64,000 bases of DNA from Cytobacillus firmus (GCF_023657595.1 NZ_CP098323.1:1574001-1638000), one strand, 5' to 3'; positions 44,230-54,684 are shown, numbered from the stretch's first letter. The notes: generated by a model not told the origin, from the sequence alone. A program made the numbers and translations.

Positions 44230-47200
44230 TTGAGCAGAAGAATTAACAAGGTATTAGTAGCCAACAGAGGAGAAATTGCCATTCGTGTATTCCGCGCCTG
44301 CACGGAGCTGGATATTCGCACGGTAGCTATCTATTCGAAAGAAGATTCCGGTTCTTACCACCGCTATAAAGCGGATGAAGCTTATCTGGTAGGGGAGGGC
44401 AAAAAACCGATTGATGCTTATCTTGATATTGAAGGAATCATTGATATAGCAAAAACCAGTGATGTTGATGCCGTTCATCCGGGCTACGGCTTTCTATCTG
44501 AAAATATTGAGTTCGCAAAACGGTGCGAGGAAGAAGGTATCATATTTATCGGTCCTACTTCAAAGCATCTGGATATGTTTGGTGATAAAGTTAAGGCAAG
44601 AACTCAAGCCCAGCTTGCTGAAATTCCGGTTATACCTGGCAGTGATGGTCCAGTAGAAAGCCTTGACGAAGTGATTAGCTTTGGCAAAAATCATGGCTTC
44701 CCAATTATCATTAAAGCCTCACTGGGCGGCGGCGGAAGAGGCATGCGCATCGTAAGGAACCTTGAAGAAGTAAAGGAATCATATGAGCGTGCCAAATCAG
44801 AGGCAAAAGCAGCTTTTGGGAATGATGAGGTTTATGTTGAAAGATTCATAGAAAGACCAAAGCATATCGAAGTTCAAATCATCGGTGACCATGAAGGAAA
44901 TATTGTTCACCTGTATGAAAGAGATTGTTCAGTCCAAAGGCGCCACCAGAAGGTTGTTGAAGTTGCACCTTGCGTCTCCCTCCCGGAGAATTTGAGAGAC
45001 GAGATTTGCCAGGCTGCTGTCAACCTGATGAAGAATGTAGATTATTTAAATGCAGGAACTGTGGAATTCCTGGTTTCAGGTGATCAGTTTTATTTCATAG
45101 AAGTAAATCCGCGTGTGCAAGTTGAGCATACGATCACTGAAATGGTAACAGGTGTTGATATTGTACAAACGCAAATCATGGTGGCTGAAGGCTACTCGCT
45201 GCACAGCAAAGAAGTTGGTGTTCCAAAACAGGAAGATATTCATGTACATGGCTATGCCATTCAATCCCGTGTAACAACAGAGGACCCTTTAAATAATTTC
45301 ATGCCCGATACTGGCAGGTTAATGGCATATAGATCAGGCGGCGGTTTCGGCGTGAGGCTTGATGCGGGAAATGGTTTTCAGGGGGCAGTAATCACACCTT
45401 ATTATGATTCGCTGCTTGTTAAACTCTCTACGCACGCAATGACTTTCCAGCAGGCAGCATCAAAAATGGTGAGGAACCTTCAGGAATTTCGTATCAGGGG
45501 TATTAAAACAAATATTCCTTTCCTTGAGAATGTTGTAAAACATGAGAAATTCCTAATAGGTGAGTATGATACATCATTTATCGATGAAACTCCTGAGCTA
45601 TTCTTATTCCCGAAAAAGAAAGACCGCGGGACGAAGATGCTGAATTATATCGGGAATGTAACAGTAAATGGATTTCCGGGAATTGAAAAGAAGAAGCGTC
45701 CGGTATTTGAAGAGCCTCGAGTACCGAGATTAAAATACAGTACAGATTACCAGGATGGAACAAAGCAAATTTTAGATAATCAAGGTCCTGAAGGGCTTGT
45801 TAAATGGATTAAAGAACAAAGAGAAGTCCTGATCACGGATACTACCTTCCGTGATGCGCATCAATCTCTGCTCGCGACGCGGGTTAGAACTAATGACCTG
45901 AAGCATATAGCAGAGCCGACAGCAAAATTGCTTCCGGATATGTTTTCGTTTGAGATGTGGGGCGGTGCAACTTTTGATGTTGCTTACAGATTCCTGAAAG
46001 AAGATCCTTGGGATAGATTACTGACATTGCGGGAAAAAATGCCAAATGTTTTATTCCAGATGCTGCTTCGTGCTTCGAATGCAGTCGGATATAAAAACTA
46101 CCCGGATAATGTAATAAGAGAGTTCGTAGAAAAATCAGCCTACGCCGGCATCGATGTATTCCGGATTTTCGATAGCCTTAACTGGGTTAAAGGGATGGAA
46201 GTCGCAATCGATGCTGTGCGCCAGACAGGAAAAATTGCTGAAGCAGCTATGTGCTATACAGGTGATATTCTGGATCCTGCCAGAACGAAGTACAATCTTA
46301 AATACTATAAAGACTTGGCAAAGGAACTGGAAAATCAGGGAGCTCATATACTGGCCATCAAAGATATGGCTGGTTTATTGAAGCCGCAATCAGCATACAC
46401 TCTTATTTCTGAATTGAAAGAAACTGTTGACATTCCAATTCATCTTCATACTCATGATACAAGCGGTAATGGAATTTACACATATGCAAAGGCTATTGAA
46501 GCTGGAGTGGATATTGTGGATACGGCCCTGAGCACAATGGCAGGCTTAACATCCCAGCCAAGTGCTAACTCTTTATATTACGCGCTGCAGGGAAATGACA
46601 GGCAGCCAAAAATTGATATCCAGTCGCTCGAGCAATTATCTTACTATTGGGAAGATGTGCGCAAATATTACCAGGACTTTGAAAGCGGGATGAAAGCTCC
46701 TCATTCAGAAGTCTATCAGCATGAGATGCCTGGCGGACAATACAGTAATCTTCAGCAGCAGGCTAAAGCAGTTGGCCTTGGGGATAAGTGGGATGAGGTT
46801 AAGGACATGTATTCCCGTGTGAACCAAATGTTTGGTGATATTGTTAAAGTTACACCTTCATCCAAGGTAGTTGGTGATATGGCGTTGTTTATGGTCCAGA
46901 ATCAGCTGACAGAACAGGATGTTTTGAATAAAGGAAAATCTTTGGATTTTCCAGACTCAGTTGTTGAGCTTTTTGAAGGCTACCTGGGGCAGCCGTATGG
47001 TGGATTCCCGGCTGAACTGCAAAAGGTTATATTGAAGGACAGGGAGCCAATCACAGTCCGACCGGGAGAGCTTCTTGAAGATGTAGACTTCGATGCTTTA
47101 AAAGAAAAACTTTTCAAAGAATTAGGCAGACAGGTTACAAGCTTTGACGCAATTGCCTATGCACTATATCCAAAAGTATTTATGGATTATATTAAGACCA

Positions 47201-47670
47201 GCGATCAATTTGGTGATATTTCTGTTCTTGATACCCCTACATTCCTCTATGGTCTAAGACTTGGTGAGGAAGTGGAAATTGAAATTGAAACAGGTAAAAC
47301 ATTAATAGTTAAATTGGTTTCGATAGGGCAGCCTCAAGCTGACGGCACAAGAATTGTGTATTTCGAGCTAAATGGTCAGCCTCGGGAAGTAAGTATAAAA
47401 GATGAAAGCATAAAAGCTACAGCAGCAGCCAAGGCAAAAGCTGATCCGCATAATGAAAGCCATATTGCAGCCAGCATGCCGGGAACTGTCATCAAGTTAC
47501 TTGTAGAAAAAGGTGAAAAAGTCGAAAAAGGCGATCACTTAATGATTACAGAGGCTATGAAGATGGAAACCACTGTACAGGCACCATTCTCTGGAACTGT
47601 AAAGGATATTTTCGTCTCAAATGGTGAAGCAATTCAAACTGGAGACTTGCTGATAGAGTTGTCAAAATAA
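44230..47670 (+). CDS. pycA: Pyruvate carboxylase
   Basis: This 1146-aa biotin enzyme converts pyruvate, bicarbonate and ATP to oxaloacetate, refilling the TCA cycle. Biotin carboxylase occupies residues ~1-460 (ANRGEIAIRVFRA, GGGGRGMR, EVNPRVQVEHT), carboxyltransferase ~530-830 (TDTTFRDAHQSLLATR, AIKDMAGLL, HLHTHD), and biotin carboxyl carrier the last 80 (TEAMKMETT, biotinylated K1111). The frame is open upstream for 40 codons, but TTG 44230 has the ribosome site ACGGGGTG and gives the B. subtilis size. DarB, encoded at 2.2 kb, is a reported activator of this enzyme in B. subtilis. Confidence 0.97.
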   Translation: MSRRINKVLVANRGEIAIRVFRACTELDIRTVAIYSKEDSGSYHRYKADEAYLVGEGKKPIDAYLDIEGIIDIAKTSDVDAVHPGYGFLSENIEFAKRCEEEGIIFIGPTSKHLDMFGDKVKARTQAQLAEIPVIPGSDGPVESLDEVISFGKNHGFPIIIKASLGGGGRGMRIVRNLEEVKESYERAKSEAKAAFGNDEVYVERFIERPKHIEVQIIGDHEGNIVHLYERDCSVQRRHQKVVEVAPCVSLPENLRDEICQAAVNLMKNVDYLNAGTVEFLVSGDQFYFIEVNPRVQVEHTITEMVTGVDIVQTQIMVAEGYSLHSKEVGVPKQEDIHVHGYAIQSRVTTEDPLNNFMPDTGRLMAYRSGGGFGVRLDAGNGFQGAVITPYYDSLLVKLSTHAMTFQQAASKMVRNLQEFRIRGIKTNIPFLENVVKHEKFLIGEYDTSFIDETPELFLFPKKKDRGTKMLNYIGNVTVNGFPGIEKKKRPVFEEPRVPRLKYSTDYQDGTKQILDNQGPEGLVKWIKEQREVLITDTTFRDAHQSLLATRVRTNDLKHIAEPTAKLLPDMFSFEMWGGATFDVAYRFLKEDPWDRLLTLREKMPNVLFQMLLRASNAVGYKNYPDNVIREFVEKSAYAGIDVFRIFDSLNWVKGMEVAIDAVRQTGKIAEAAMCYTGDILDPARTKYNLKYYKDLAKELENQGAHILAIKDMAGLLKPQSAYTLISELKETVDIPIHLHTHDTSGNGIYTYAKAIEAGVDIVDTALSTMAGLTSQPSANSLYYALQGNDRQPKIDIQSLEQLSYYWEDVRKYYQDFESGMKAPHSEVYQHEMPGGQYSNLQQQAKAVGLGDKWDEVKDMYSRVNQMFGDIVKVTPSSKVVGDMALFMVQNQLTEQDVLNKGKSLDFPDSVVELFEGYLGQPYGGFPAELQKVILKDREPITVRPGELLEDVDFDALKEKLFKELGRQVTSFDAIAYALYPKVFMDYIKTSDQFGDISVLDTPTFLYGLRLGEEVEIEIETGKTLIVKLVSIGQPQADGTRIVYFELNGQPREVSIKDESIKATAAAKAKADPHNESHIAASMPGTVIKLLVEKGEKVEKGDHLMITEAMKMETTVQAPFSGTVKDIFVSNGEAIQTGDLLIELSK

Positions 47671-47675
47671 ACAAT

Positions 47676-47852
47676 AGCTGTTTCGTAAGGTTTGTTGCTA
47701 TTTGTGTATTATTCTATTTACTGAGTTGATTGGAGCGGAAGGTGCGAGACTCCTTCGGATCACCGCCCTCCCCGCGGTTCCCTGAGCAGCCTGGAGCGGA
47801 AATCAACGGAGAACTTTGATAGGTGAAAACACTTTTTATACGAAAAGAGTCT
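47676..47852. repeat. Dispersed intergenic repeat element, copy C (short, 177 bp)
   Basis: This shorter member shares the outer parts of copies A and B: left end GCTGTTTCGTAAGGTTTGTTGCT, then TTACTGAGTTGATT, and right side GGAGCGGAAATCAACGG ending in ACGAAAAGAGTC. Its middle is different and about 100 bp shorter (GGTGCGAGACTCCTTCGG, CCGCCCTCCCCGCGG). GCTGTTTCGTA and TACGAAAAGAGT form imperfect terminal inverted repeats. It lies between pycA and the pycA-ctaA terminator. Confidence 0.75.
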
Positions 47853-47856
47853 AAAC

Positions 47857-47888
47857 AAAAGAGCTTCGGCAAATGCCGAAGCTCTTTT
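47857..47888. terminator. Bidirectional terminator between pycA and ctaA
   Basis: A perfect 15-bp stem (47857-47871 with 47874-47888, loop of 2-4 nt) with A4 and T4 ends serves both convergent genes. Confidence 0.93.
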
Positions 47889-47899
47889 GTTTATTGTAT

Positions 47900-48877
47900 T
47901 TATGGAATGGAAGTAAAAGTAGGGAGAGCAGATTCATCATTTTTCTCTTTTTCCTTAACAGCTGAAACAGCAAGCTCATTTTTTCTGCTTCGTGAAGACA
48001 GGAGGATAAAATAGCTTAATACTCCAAATAAGCAGGAAATAAAGAAGGCGTGTGCAAGAGCTATATACAAGTTAAGTCTGGTTAAAACAACCAATGCTCC
48101 AGCGGCAACCTGGAGTGATACTAAGATAAATGAAATAATCCAGCCCCAGTAAATTACCTTCTGGTCCTTGTAATGTTTAATAGCCAGATAGGTAATGTAA
48201 CCAATCCATATGAAAATTAAGCCCGCGGCAGCCCGGTGCCCCATTTGCACCCATTCGTACATATTAGCGGGAAGTGCGAAAGATCCATTTATACAAAGCG
48301 GCCAGTCACGGCATACAAGGCTGGCATTTACATGACGCACAAGTGCGCCGGTGTAAACAACAGCATAGCTGTATAAAGAAACTCCAATAATATGTTTCCT
48401 CATTCTTTTATCGATAATAAGCTTTTCTGCCTCGAATTTTTTATCAACTTCAAAAATAAGCAAAGTCAGGAGCAGTACAGCAGCAAATGATATTAAAGAT
48501 ATCCCGAAATGAAGGGCGAGCACAAAATCAGATTGCCCCCAGACTACTGCGGCAGCGCCAATTAAAGCCTGCAGGATTAGGAAAAAAAGCGAAGTCAGCG
48601 CTAAAAACTTTGTCTCTCTAATATGTCCTATTTTTCTCCATGTCCAAATCGATAATATAAGAACCATAAATCCGATAGCGCCTGAAACCAGTCTATGTGC
48701 CAGTTCGATAATCAGTTCAGGAGTAATATCGGTGGGAACTAGCTCGCCATTGCAAAGCGGCCACGATTTCCCGCACCCCATACCTGATTCCGTTTTCGTT
48801 ACAAGGGCACCGCCCAGCAAAACCAAAAGCATGCCGATTGATGTAAGAACAGCAAGCCATTTTAAAGATCGTTGCAA
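47900..48877 (-). CDS. ctaA: Heme A synthase
   Basis: This 325-aa membrane protein with eight helices oxidises the C8 methyl of heme O to make heme A for cytochrome aa3/caa3. It has a duplicated four-helix architecture with conserved His residues ([35 protein letters not shown]) that bind hemes, and the extracellular Cys pair in [13 protein letters not shown] and [11 protein letters not shown]. It starts at TTG; GAAGGTGAAAGG lies upstream. It is divergent from ctaB across a 634-bp region, as in B. subtilis. The C-terminal ~30-residue charged tail is longer than usual. Confidence 0.95.
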   Translation of the reverse strand: MQRSLKWLAVLTSIGMLLVLLGGALVTKTESGMGCGKSWPLCNGELVPTDITPELIIELAHRLVSGAIGFMVLILSIWTWRKIGHIRETKFLALTSLFFLILQALIGAAAVVWGQSDFVLALHFGISLISFAAVLLLTLLIFEVDKKFEAEKLIIDKRMRKHIIGVSLYSYAVVYTGALVRHVNASLVCRDWPLCINGSFALPANMYEWVQMGHRAAAGLIFIWIGYITYLAIKHYKDQKVIYWGWIISFILVSLQVAAGALVVLTRLNLYIALAHAFFISCLFGVLSYFILLSSRSRKNELAVSAVKEKEKNDESALPTFTSIP

Positions 48878-49511
48878 AGCCTTTCACCTTCTTTAAATAT
48901 TCTAGGTTTAATAATAGTGTCAATAATTGATTTACTGCGTATTTGTCCATTATCTATCTTAACAAAGATTCTATAAAAAGCCATATATGAATGTGCGTCC
49001 ATTTACTTTTTCGATAGTACAGGAATAAAAAGCTTTTTACAACAGTTATAAAAATTATAAAGTTAATTATAGTAAAAAAGGTTGAAACTTATAATAGAGT
49101 TTGCTAGAAATATAAAGGGGGTATAAAATGGATGTCCCCTGTCGCGGAAAGTAAACCAAAATACATAAAAGTGAGTATATTATTCCTCCGTAGTTTTCTG
49201 AAACAGTTTTATTATCTCAAAAATAAACCCTTTCTTTAAGTGAATTTAGACTTTGACACAAATTAGTCATAAATTATTCTAAAAAAATTCACAAAAGAGT
49301 TTTAAAGTGTGATTTAATATACAGAGAAATGGTTTAGATTCATTTAGATAGTAAACAGTTTAACTACATTATTAATGGTAGGAAAACTATTGGTATGGTT
49401 ATTATTCATCCAGGGTTCACCCCTCGTTTTTTATCGTGAATATGGCTTTCAGTGCATTTATACTTTATAGTAGGTGTAATGTTCGCGATAAGGAATTAAG
49501 GAGGAAAAGAT
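48878..49511. promoter_or_regulatory. ctaA-ctaB divergent control region with a micro-ORF
   Basis: This AT-rich 634-bp gap should hold the divergent promoters of ctaA and of ctaBCDEF, controlled in B. subtilis by ResD and by carbon catabolite signals. A TATAAT lies at 49090-49095. A strong ribosome site AAAGGGGG is followed by the 8-aa ORF MDVPCRGK (49128-49154). TTTGACACAAATTAGTCA lies at 49253 with a weak downstream -10. No clear terminator follows the micro-ORF. I could not identify ResD sites with confidence. Confidence 0.4.
49128..49154 (+). CDS. Candidate 8-aa leader peptide upstream of ctaB
   Basis: The micro-ORF MDVPCRGK starts with ATG 6 nt after AAAGGGGG, one of the strongest ribosome sites in the window, and lies 30 nt after a TATAAT box. 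It has no relatives I can recognise. It could be a leader peptide affecting ctaB expression; the distance to ctaB is 357 nt, long for classical attenuation. Chance is a real alternative. Confidence 0.25.
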   Translation: MDVPCRGK

Positions 49512-50450
49512 ATGTCTGACTCACGGGCTTTGAGTGATGCTGCTATTGAGAACAGAGAGCGAAGCCTTCAGCAAGATATACCTGAGACTACAGTTTGGAA
49601 GGACTTCCTTGCTCTTATCAAAATTGGCATTGTAAATTCCAATCTGATTACAACCTTCACCGGTCTTTGGCTTGCACTGCATTTTTCAGGAAAAGGATTT
49701 TTCAATAATCTGGATCTGGTTCTATATACAGTAATCGGCTCCTCTTTGATTATTGCAGGCTCCTGCAGCTTAAATAATTATATTGACCGCGACATTGATC
49801 CATTAATGGAAAGGACAAAAGGGAGGCCAACTGTTACCGGGAAAGTGAACCCGGGCAAGGTGGCACTTTTGAGCTTTCTGCTTATTGGCCTTGGTACGGC
49901 CTTTTTAATGTTTACAACAGTAACAGCAGTTGTAATTGGATTAATTGGTGTTTTCAGCTATGTTGTCTTATATACAATGTGGACGAAACGCAGGTTTGTT
50001 TCCAATACGATTGTAGGCAGCATTTCAGGGGCAGTTCCACCTTTGATTGGATGGGCAGCTGCGGATGGCAATCTTGACCCTATGGCTTGGGTGCTGTTCG
50101 CTATCGTGTTTATCTGGCAACCTCCACATTTCTATGCACTGGCTATGAGAAGGGTAGAGGAATACCGGGCTGCTGGAGTTCCGATGCTCCCAGTAGTAAA
50201 AGGGTTTAACGCCACTAAAAGGCATATTTATATCTGGATTGCAGCATTATTGCCGCTGCCGTTCCTTATGCCATCTCTTGGATTGCCATTCATAATACTT
50301 GCTGGGGTTTTAAACATCGGCTGGTTATTGACTGGGATATATGCAAGGAAGTTTAATGATGATATTAAATGGGCTACATTAATGTTTGTATACTCCCTGC
50401 AATATCTGACCATCATGTTTGTAGCCATGGTAATCATCACACTTATTTAA
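49512..50450 (+). CDS. ctaB: Heme O synthase (protoheme IX farnesyltransferase)
   Basis: This 312-aa membrane prenyltransferase of the UbiA superfamily farnesylates heme B to heme O, the substrate of CtaA. About nine helices are visible after a hydrophilic N-terminal ~35 residues. The two Asp-rich motifs are present: [18 protein letters not shown] (residues ~95-112) and the [20 protein letters not shown] region in the second half. GGAGGAAAAG precedes the ATG. It starts the ctaBCDEF series of caa3 oxidase genes. Confidence 0.96.
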   Translation: MSDSRALSDAAIENRERSLQQDIPETTVWKDFLALIKIGIVNSNLITTFTGLWLALHFSGKGFFNNLDLVLYTVIGSSLIIAGSCSLNNYIDRDIDPLMERTKGRPTVTGKVNPGKVALLSFLLIGLGTAFLMFTTVTAVVIGLIGVFSYVVLYTMWTKRRFVSNTIVGSISGAVPPLIGWAAADGNLDPMAWVLFAIVFIWQPPHFYALAMRRVEEYRAAGVPMLPVVKGFNATKRHIYIWIAALLPLPFLMPSLGLPFIILAGVLNIGWLLTGIYARKFNDDIKWATLMFVYSLQYLTIMFVAMVIITLI

Positions 50451-50561
50451 CTTAGTTAGGAAATTCCTTTTTTCGTTTATAACGAGAGGGGATTTATCCA
50501 TATTTTTTGATCAAACAATTCAAAAAATGAAATCTTTACGAAAGAGGGGTTTGATTAAGCT

Positions 50562-51638
50562 ATGAAAAGGCTTGCAAAGTGGCGTCTTTTTTCTCTGTTT
50601 GCAATGATGGCGCTCATTCTTTCCGCTTGCTCCGGCAAACCGTATTTATCTACGCTTAAACCTGCCGGCGAAGTGGCGCAGACACAATTTGATTTGATGG
50701 TGTTAAGTACTGTAATAATGGTAGGAGTAATTGCGGTCGTAACAGTAATCTTCTTTATTGTTGTTTTTAAATTCCGCCGCAAGGACGACAGAATTCCAAA
50801 ACAAGTTGAAGGAAGCCACAAGCTGGAAATCATTTGGACTGTTATTCCTATTCTTTTGCTTCTTATTCTTGCTGTACCGACAGTTTCAGCTACCTTTAAG
50901 CTTGCTGATGTAAGCCCAATGGAAAAGAAGAATGAAGAAGGCAAAACAGATGCACTTGTTGTTAATGTGCGTGCAAACTTATACTGGTGGGAATTCGAAT
51001 ATCCAAACCAGGAAATTATCACTGGCCAGGAATTAGTTGTGCCAACGGATGAAAAAGTTTATTTCAATCTTATTGCTTCTGATGTTAAGCACTCCTTCTG
51101 GATTCCTGCTGTAGGCGGTAAGCTGGATACGAATACGGACAACGTGAATAAGTTCTGGCTGAAGTTTGACAGTGAAAAGGCTGCTGATGCGGACAATTAC
51201 TTTTATGGAAAATGTGCTGAGCTTTGCGGTCCTTCCCATGCATTAATGGATTTCAAAGTTAAAGCGGTTCCACGTGATGAATTCGATCAATGGGCAACTG
51301 CAATGGCAGAAGTAAAAGAACCTAAAAAAGCAGAGACAGATCTGGCTCAAGCTGGTCAGGAAGTCTTCAATAACAGCTGTATCGGCTGTCATGCTGTAAC
51401 ACCGGCAAACACTGCTCCTGAAGCAGCCCGTTTAGCTCCTAACTTAACAAACTTCGGTGATCGTGACCGTATTGCCGGTATCCTTGATCATACTGAAGAA
51501 GATCTTAAGGATTGGTTAAGAGATCCGGAAACATTCAAACCTGGCAATAAAATGACAGGTACTTATGGTGAATTGTCTGAAGAAGAGCTTGATGCCCTGA
51601 CAGAATATTTAATGGGCTTGAAAGTTATGGAACAATAG
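50562..51638 (+). CDS. ctaC: Cytochrome caa3 oxidase subunit II with fused cytochrome c
   Basis: This 358-aa lipoprotein has a signal ending in LSAC (C23) and two membrane helices (~45-70, ~88-112). Its external CuA domain has CAELCGPSHALM (ligands C218, C222, H226), and the C-terminal cytochrome c domain has CIGCH (residues 273-277) with the likely distal Met in GNKMTGTYGEL. It takes electrons into the oxidase, receiving them from cytochrome c or the bc complex. The fused heme c marks the caa3 type. GAAAGAGGGG lies ahead of the ATG. Confidence 0.97.
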   Translation: MKRLAKWRLFSLFAMMALILSACSGKPYLSTLKPAGEVAQTQFDLMVLSTVIMVGVIAVVTVIFFIVVFKFRRKDDRIPKQVEGSHKLEIIWTVIPILLLLILAVPTVSATFKLADVSPMEKKNEEGKTDALVVNVRANLYWWEFEYPNQEIITGQELVVPTDEKVYFNLIASDVKHSFWIPAVGGKLDTNTDNVNKFWLKFDSEKAADADNYFYGKCAELCGPSHALMDFKVKAVPRDEFDQWATAMAEVKEPKKAETDLAQAGQEVFNNSCIGCHAVTPANTAPEAARLAPNLTNFGDRDRIAGILDHTEEDLKDWLRDPETFKPGNKMTGTYGELSEEELDALTEYLMGLKVMEQ

Positions 51639-51666
51639 GGGATTTTTTGAAAAGGGAGGTAAAATT

Positions 51667-53535
51667 GTGAGTACCTTAGCACAAAAAAAAGGTTTCGGAG
51701 CGGTTTTATGGGATTACTTAACAACAGTTGACCATAAAAAAATCGCAATCCTTTATCTTATAGCTGGCGGATTTTTCTTCTTGCTTGGCGGATTGGAAGC
51801 TATGTTCATCCGTATCCAGCTTGCAGTACCAAATAATGACTTTGTAAGTGCCGGATTGTATAATGAAATTTTAACTATGCACGGTACAACCATGATCTTC
51901 TTGGCAGCTATGCCACTGATTTTTGCTTTTATGAATGCTGTTATGCCACTTCAGATCGGTGCGCGTGACGTTGCATTCCCATTCTTGAATTCATTAGGAT
52001 TCTGGCTGTTTTTCTTTGGAGGAGTTTTCTTGAACCTCTCATGGTTCTTAGGCGGCGCTCCTGATGCAGGCTGGACTTCTTATGCATCTCTATCAATTGC
52101 TTCTGAAGGGCATGGGATCGACTTCTATGCACTTGGACTGCAGATATCAGGTGCGGGTACGTTAATCGGGGGGATCAACTTCCTTGTTACCATCATTAAC
52201 ATGCGTGCTCCTGGTATGACATACATGCGTATGCCGATGTTCACTTGGGCTACATTTGTTACATCAGCATTGATTTTATTTGCATTCCCTGCTTTAACAG
52301 TAGGACTATTCCTGTTAATTTTCGACCGTATGTTTGGATCTAACTTTTTTGATCCTGCTATGGGCGGTAATACAATTATCTGGGAGCATTTCTTCTGGAT
52401 TTTTGGACACCCTGAAGTTTACATCTTGGTATTGCCGGCTTTCGGTATTTTCTCCGAGATTTTTGCGATTTTCTCAAGAAAGCGCCTTTTCGGATACTCT
52501 TCAATGGTATTCGCAACGGTTCTTATTGGTTTCTTAGGATTCATGGTATGGGCTCACCACATGTTTACAACTGGTATGGGGCCGATTGCAAACGCGATCT
52601 TTGCTGTTGCAACAATGGCAATTGCAGTACCGACTGGTATTAAAATCTTTAACTGGCTATTTACAATGTGGGGCGGAAGCATCACTTTCACAACACCGAT
52701 GCTTTGGGCTATTGCCTTTATCCCTTCATTCGTAGCCGGCGGTGTTACAGGTGTTATGCTGGCGTCTGCTGCACAGGATTACCAGTACCATGACAGCTAC
52801 TTTGTAGTGGCCCACTTCCATTATGTTATTGTCGGCGGTGTTGTGTTTGCACTCTTTGCAGGTGCTCACCTTTACTGGCCAAAAATGTTCGGTACAATGT
52901 TAAACGAATTCCTTGGAAAAATTACGTTCGTATTATTCTTTATTGGATTCCATTTAACATTCTTTATCCAGCATTTCCTTGGACTTTGGGGAATGCCGCG
53001 CCGTATTTTCACTTACCTTCCAGGACAGGGCTTTGAAACGTCTAATATGGTAAGTACTGTAGGTGCTTTCTTCATGGCAGCTGCAGTAATCATCTTGTTA
53101 ATAAATATTGTTATTACCAGCGTTAAAAATGAAAAAGTTGGCAATGATCCTTGGGGAGACGGCCGTACATTAGAGTGGGCCATTCCTTCACCGCCTCCAT
53201 TCTATAACTTTAAGCAGCTTCCGCTCATTCGCGGCCTTGATGCATATTGGCTTGAGAAAATGGAAGGTAAAAAAGGCATGTCGCCTGCTGAGCCGCTTGG
53301 TGATATCCATATGCCAAACAACTCGTTCATTCCATTTGTGATTTCTTTCGGTTTATTTGTTGCTGCATTTGGTGCAATGTACCGCGCAGAACACAGCTGG
53401 GGTATCCCAGTACTTATCGTGGGTATGCTTATTACTCTAGGCTCCATGTTTGTGCGTTCTGTCAAAGATGATCATGGATACCACATTCATAAAGAAGATT
53501 TGGAAGACACTAATGATAAGGGGGTTAAGGCATAA
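51667..53535 (+). CDS. ctaD: Cytochrome caa3 oxidase subunit I
   Basis: This 622-aa heme-copper oxidase subunit I holds heme a and the heme a3-CuB site. It has 12 core helices plus C-terminal extra helices. Active-site residues are visible in TMHGTTMIF, WEHFFWIFGHPEVYI (cross-linked His-Tyr), WAHHMFT and HFHYVIVGG. The PEVY motif is typical of type A oxidases. It starts at GTG behind GGGAGG, 28 nt after ctaC. Its stop overlaps the ctaE start by 1 nt, so translation is coupled. Confidence 0.97.
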   Translation: MSTLAQKKGFGAVLWDYLTTVDHKKIAILYLIAGGFFFLLGGLEAMFIRIQLAVPNNDFVSAGLYNEILTMHGTTMIFLAAMPLIFAFMNAVMPLQIGARDVAFPFLNSLGFWLFFFGGVFLNLSWFLGGAPDAGWTSYASLSIASEGHGIDFYALGLQISGAGTLIGGINFLVTIINMRAPGMTYMRMPMFTWATFVTSALILFAFPALTVGLFLLIFDRMFGSNFFDPAMGGNTIIWEHFFWIFGHPEVYILVLPAFGIFSEIFAIFSRKRLFGYSSMVFATVLIGFLGFMVWAHHMFTTGMGPIANAIFAVATMAIAVPTGIKIFNWLFTMWGGSITFTTPMLWAIAFIPSFVAGGVTGVMLASAAQDYQYHDSYFVVAHFHYVIVGGVVFALFAGAHLYWPKMFGTMLNEFLGKITFVLFFIGFHLTFFIQHFLGLWGMPRRIFTYLPGQGFETSNMVSTVGAFFMAAAVIILLINIVITSVKNEKVGNDPWGDGRTLEWAIPSPPPFYNFKQLPLIRGLDAYWLEKMEGKKGMSPAEPLGDIHMPNNSFIPFVISFGLFVAAFGAMYRAEHSWGIPVLIVGMLITLGSMFVRSVKDDHGYHIHKEDLEDTNDKGVKA

Positions 53536-54164
53536 TGGCTACTGAACAAAAAATGACTTATGAAACATGGCCTGCGTCGCCTGAAAAGCAAACCCTCGAA
53601 GCCAAGAACAAATTCTTAGGTTTCTGGTTTTTCCTTGGGGGAGAGACGGTTTTATTCGCCTCCCTATTCGCCACTTACCTTGCTTTAAAAGACAAAGTAC
53701 CTAGCAGTGACATGGCTCTTGCGAAAGACTTGTTTGAAATACCACTGGCATTTATTATGACAATGCTGCTATTAACCAGCTCGCTCACAAGCGTATATGC
53801 TATGTATCACATGAAGAACTTCAACTTCAAAAAAATGCAGCTATGGCTTGGAATTACTGTTTTGCTTGGACTTGGATTCCTCGGTTTGGAAATTTACGAG
53901 TTCAATCACTATGTGCATGAATTCCATCATAGCTTCACAAGCAGTGCCTTTGGTTCAGCCTTCTACACGTTAGTTGGATTCCATGGTGCTCACGTGGCAT
54001 TCGGTTTACTATGGATCACTACTTTGATGATCCGCAACAGCAAAAGAGGATTGAGCCTTTACAATGCTCCTAAGTTTTATGTAGCCAGCCTATACTGGCA
54101 TTTTATCGACGTTGTTTGGGTATTCATCTTCACAGTAGTATATTTAATGGGAATGGTGGGATAA
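53535..54164 (+). CDS. ctaE: Cytochrome caa3 oxidase subunit III
   Basis: This 209-aa subunit has five membrane helices, as is usual for the Bacillus aa3/caa3 type. It lacks the two N-terminal helices of mitochondrial subunit III. Conserved stretches are GFWFFLGGETVLFASLF, LEIYEFNHYVHEFHH and the C-terminal YWHFIDVVWVFIF. It stabilises the oxidase and aids proton uptake. The ATG overlaps the ctaD stop (TAATG). Confidence 0.96.
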   Translation: MATEQKMTYETWPASPEKQTLEAKNKFLGFWFFLGGETVLFASLFATYLALKDKVPSSDMALAKDLFEIPLAFIMTMLLLTSSLTSVYAMYHMKNFNFKKMQLWLGITVLLGLGFLGLEIYEFNHYVHEFHHSFTSSAFGSAFYTLVGFHGAHVAFGLLWITTLMIRNSKRGLSLYNAPKFYVASLYWHFIDVVWVFIFTVVYLMGMVG

Positions 54165-54168
54165 ACTG

Positions 54169-54504
54169 ATGGCCAATCAACAACCAAACTCAGGTAACCC
54201 AAGAGTAGACATTGAATATAGACGTAAAAAAAGTGCAGAAGAGATGAGACATCAAGTTATCACATTTGCACTAATGATCTTCCTGACAATTGTTGCGTTC
54301 GTAGCAGCAGGTTATGAAGGTTTCTCCGGATGGTTTATAGTGCCGTTCATCCTGATTCTTGCTCTTGTGCAAGTAGTCTTCCAATTATATTATTTCATGC
54401 ATATGAGCCACAAAGGTCATGAAGCACCGTCTTTGTTCTTATACTCAGGAGCATTTGTCGGATTTATCACAATCATTGCTTTCTTGACTGTTATTTGGTG
54501 GTAA
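54169..54504 (+). CDS. ctaF: Cytochrome caa3 oxidase subunit IV
   Basis: This 111-aa subunit IV of the oxidase has three hydrophobic helices (~28-45, ~50-72, ~85-105) and the conserved LYYFMHMSHKGHE segment between helices 2 and 3. It begins 4 nt after ctaE and ends before a strong terminator that closes the operon. Its role is in assembly and stability. Confidence 0.94.
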   Translation: MANQQPNSGNPRVDIEYRRKKSAEEMRHQVITFALMIFLTIVAFVAAGYEGFSGWFIVPFILILALVQVVFQLYYFMHMSHKGHEAPSLFLYSGAFVGFITIIAFLTVIWW

Positions 54505-54508
54505 GTTT

Positions 54509-54543
54509 AAAAGAAAATCGGCTGTTGGCCGATTTTCTTTTTA
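54509..54543 (+). terminator. Terminator of the ctaBCDEF operon
   Basis: A perfect 14-bp stem (54509-54522 with 54528-54541, loop TGTTG) ends in TTTT. Confidence 0.92.
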
Positions 54544-54684
54544 TGTAATGAAGTATTTGCAATTAATACCCAATTTCCGATTTATTGAGATTGCTGACTG
54601 AAGAGAGTATAATAGTACTTGTCAATATCGCTTAGTATTGGGAACGTTTAAGGCCGGTTGAGCATTATTTAATGAGGTGATAGC

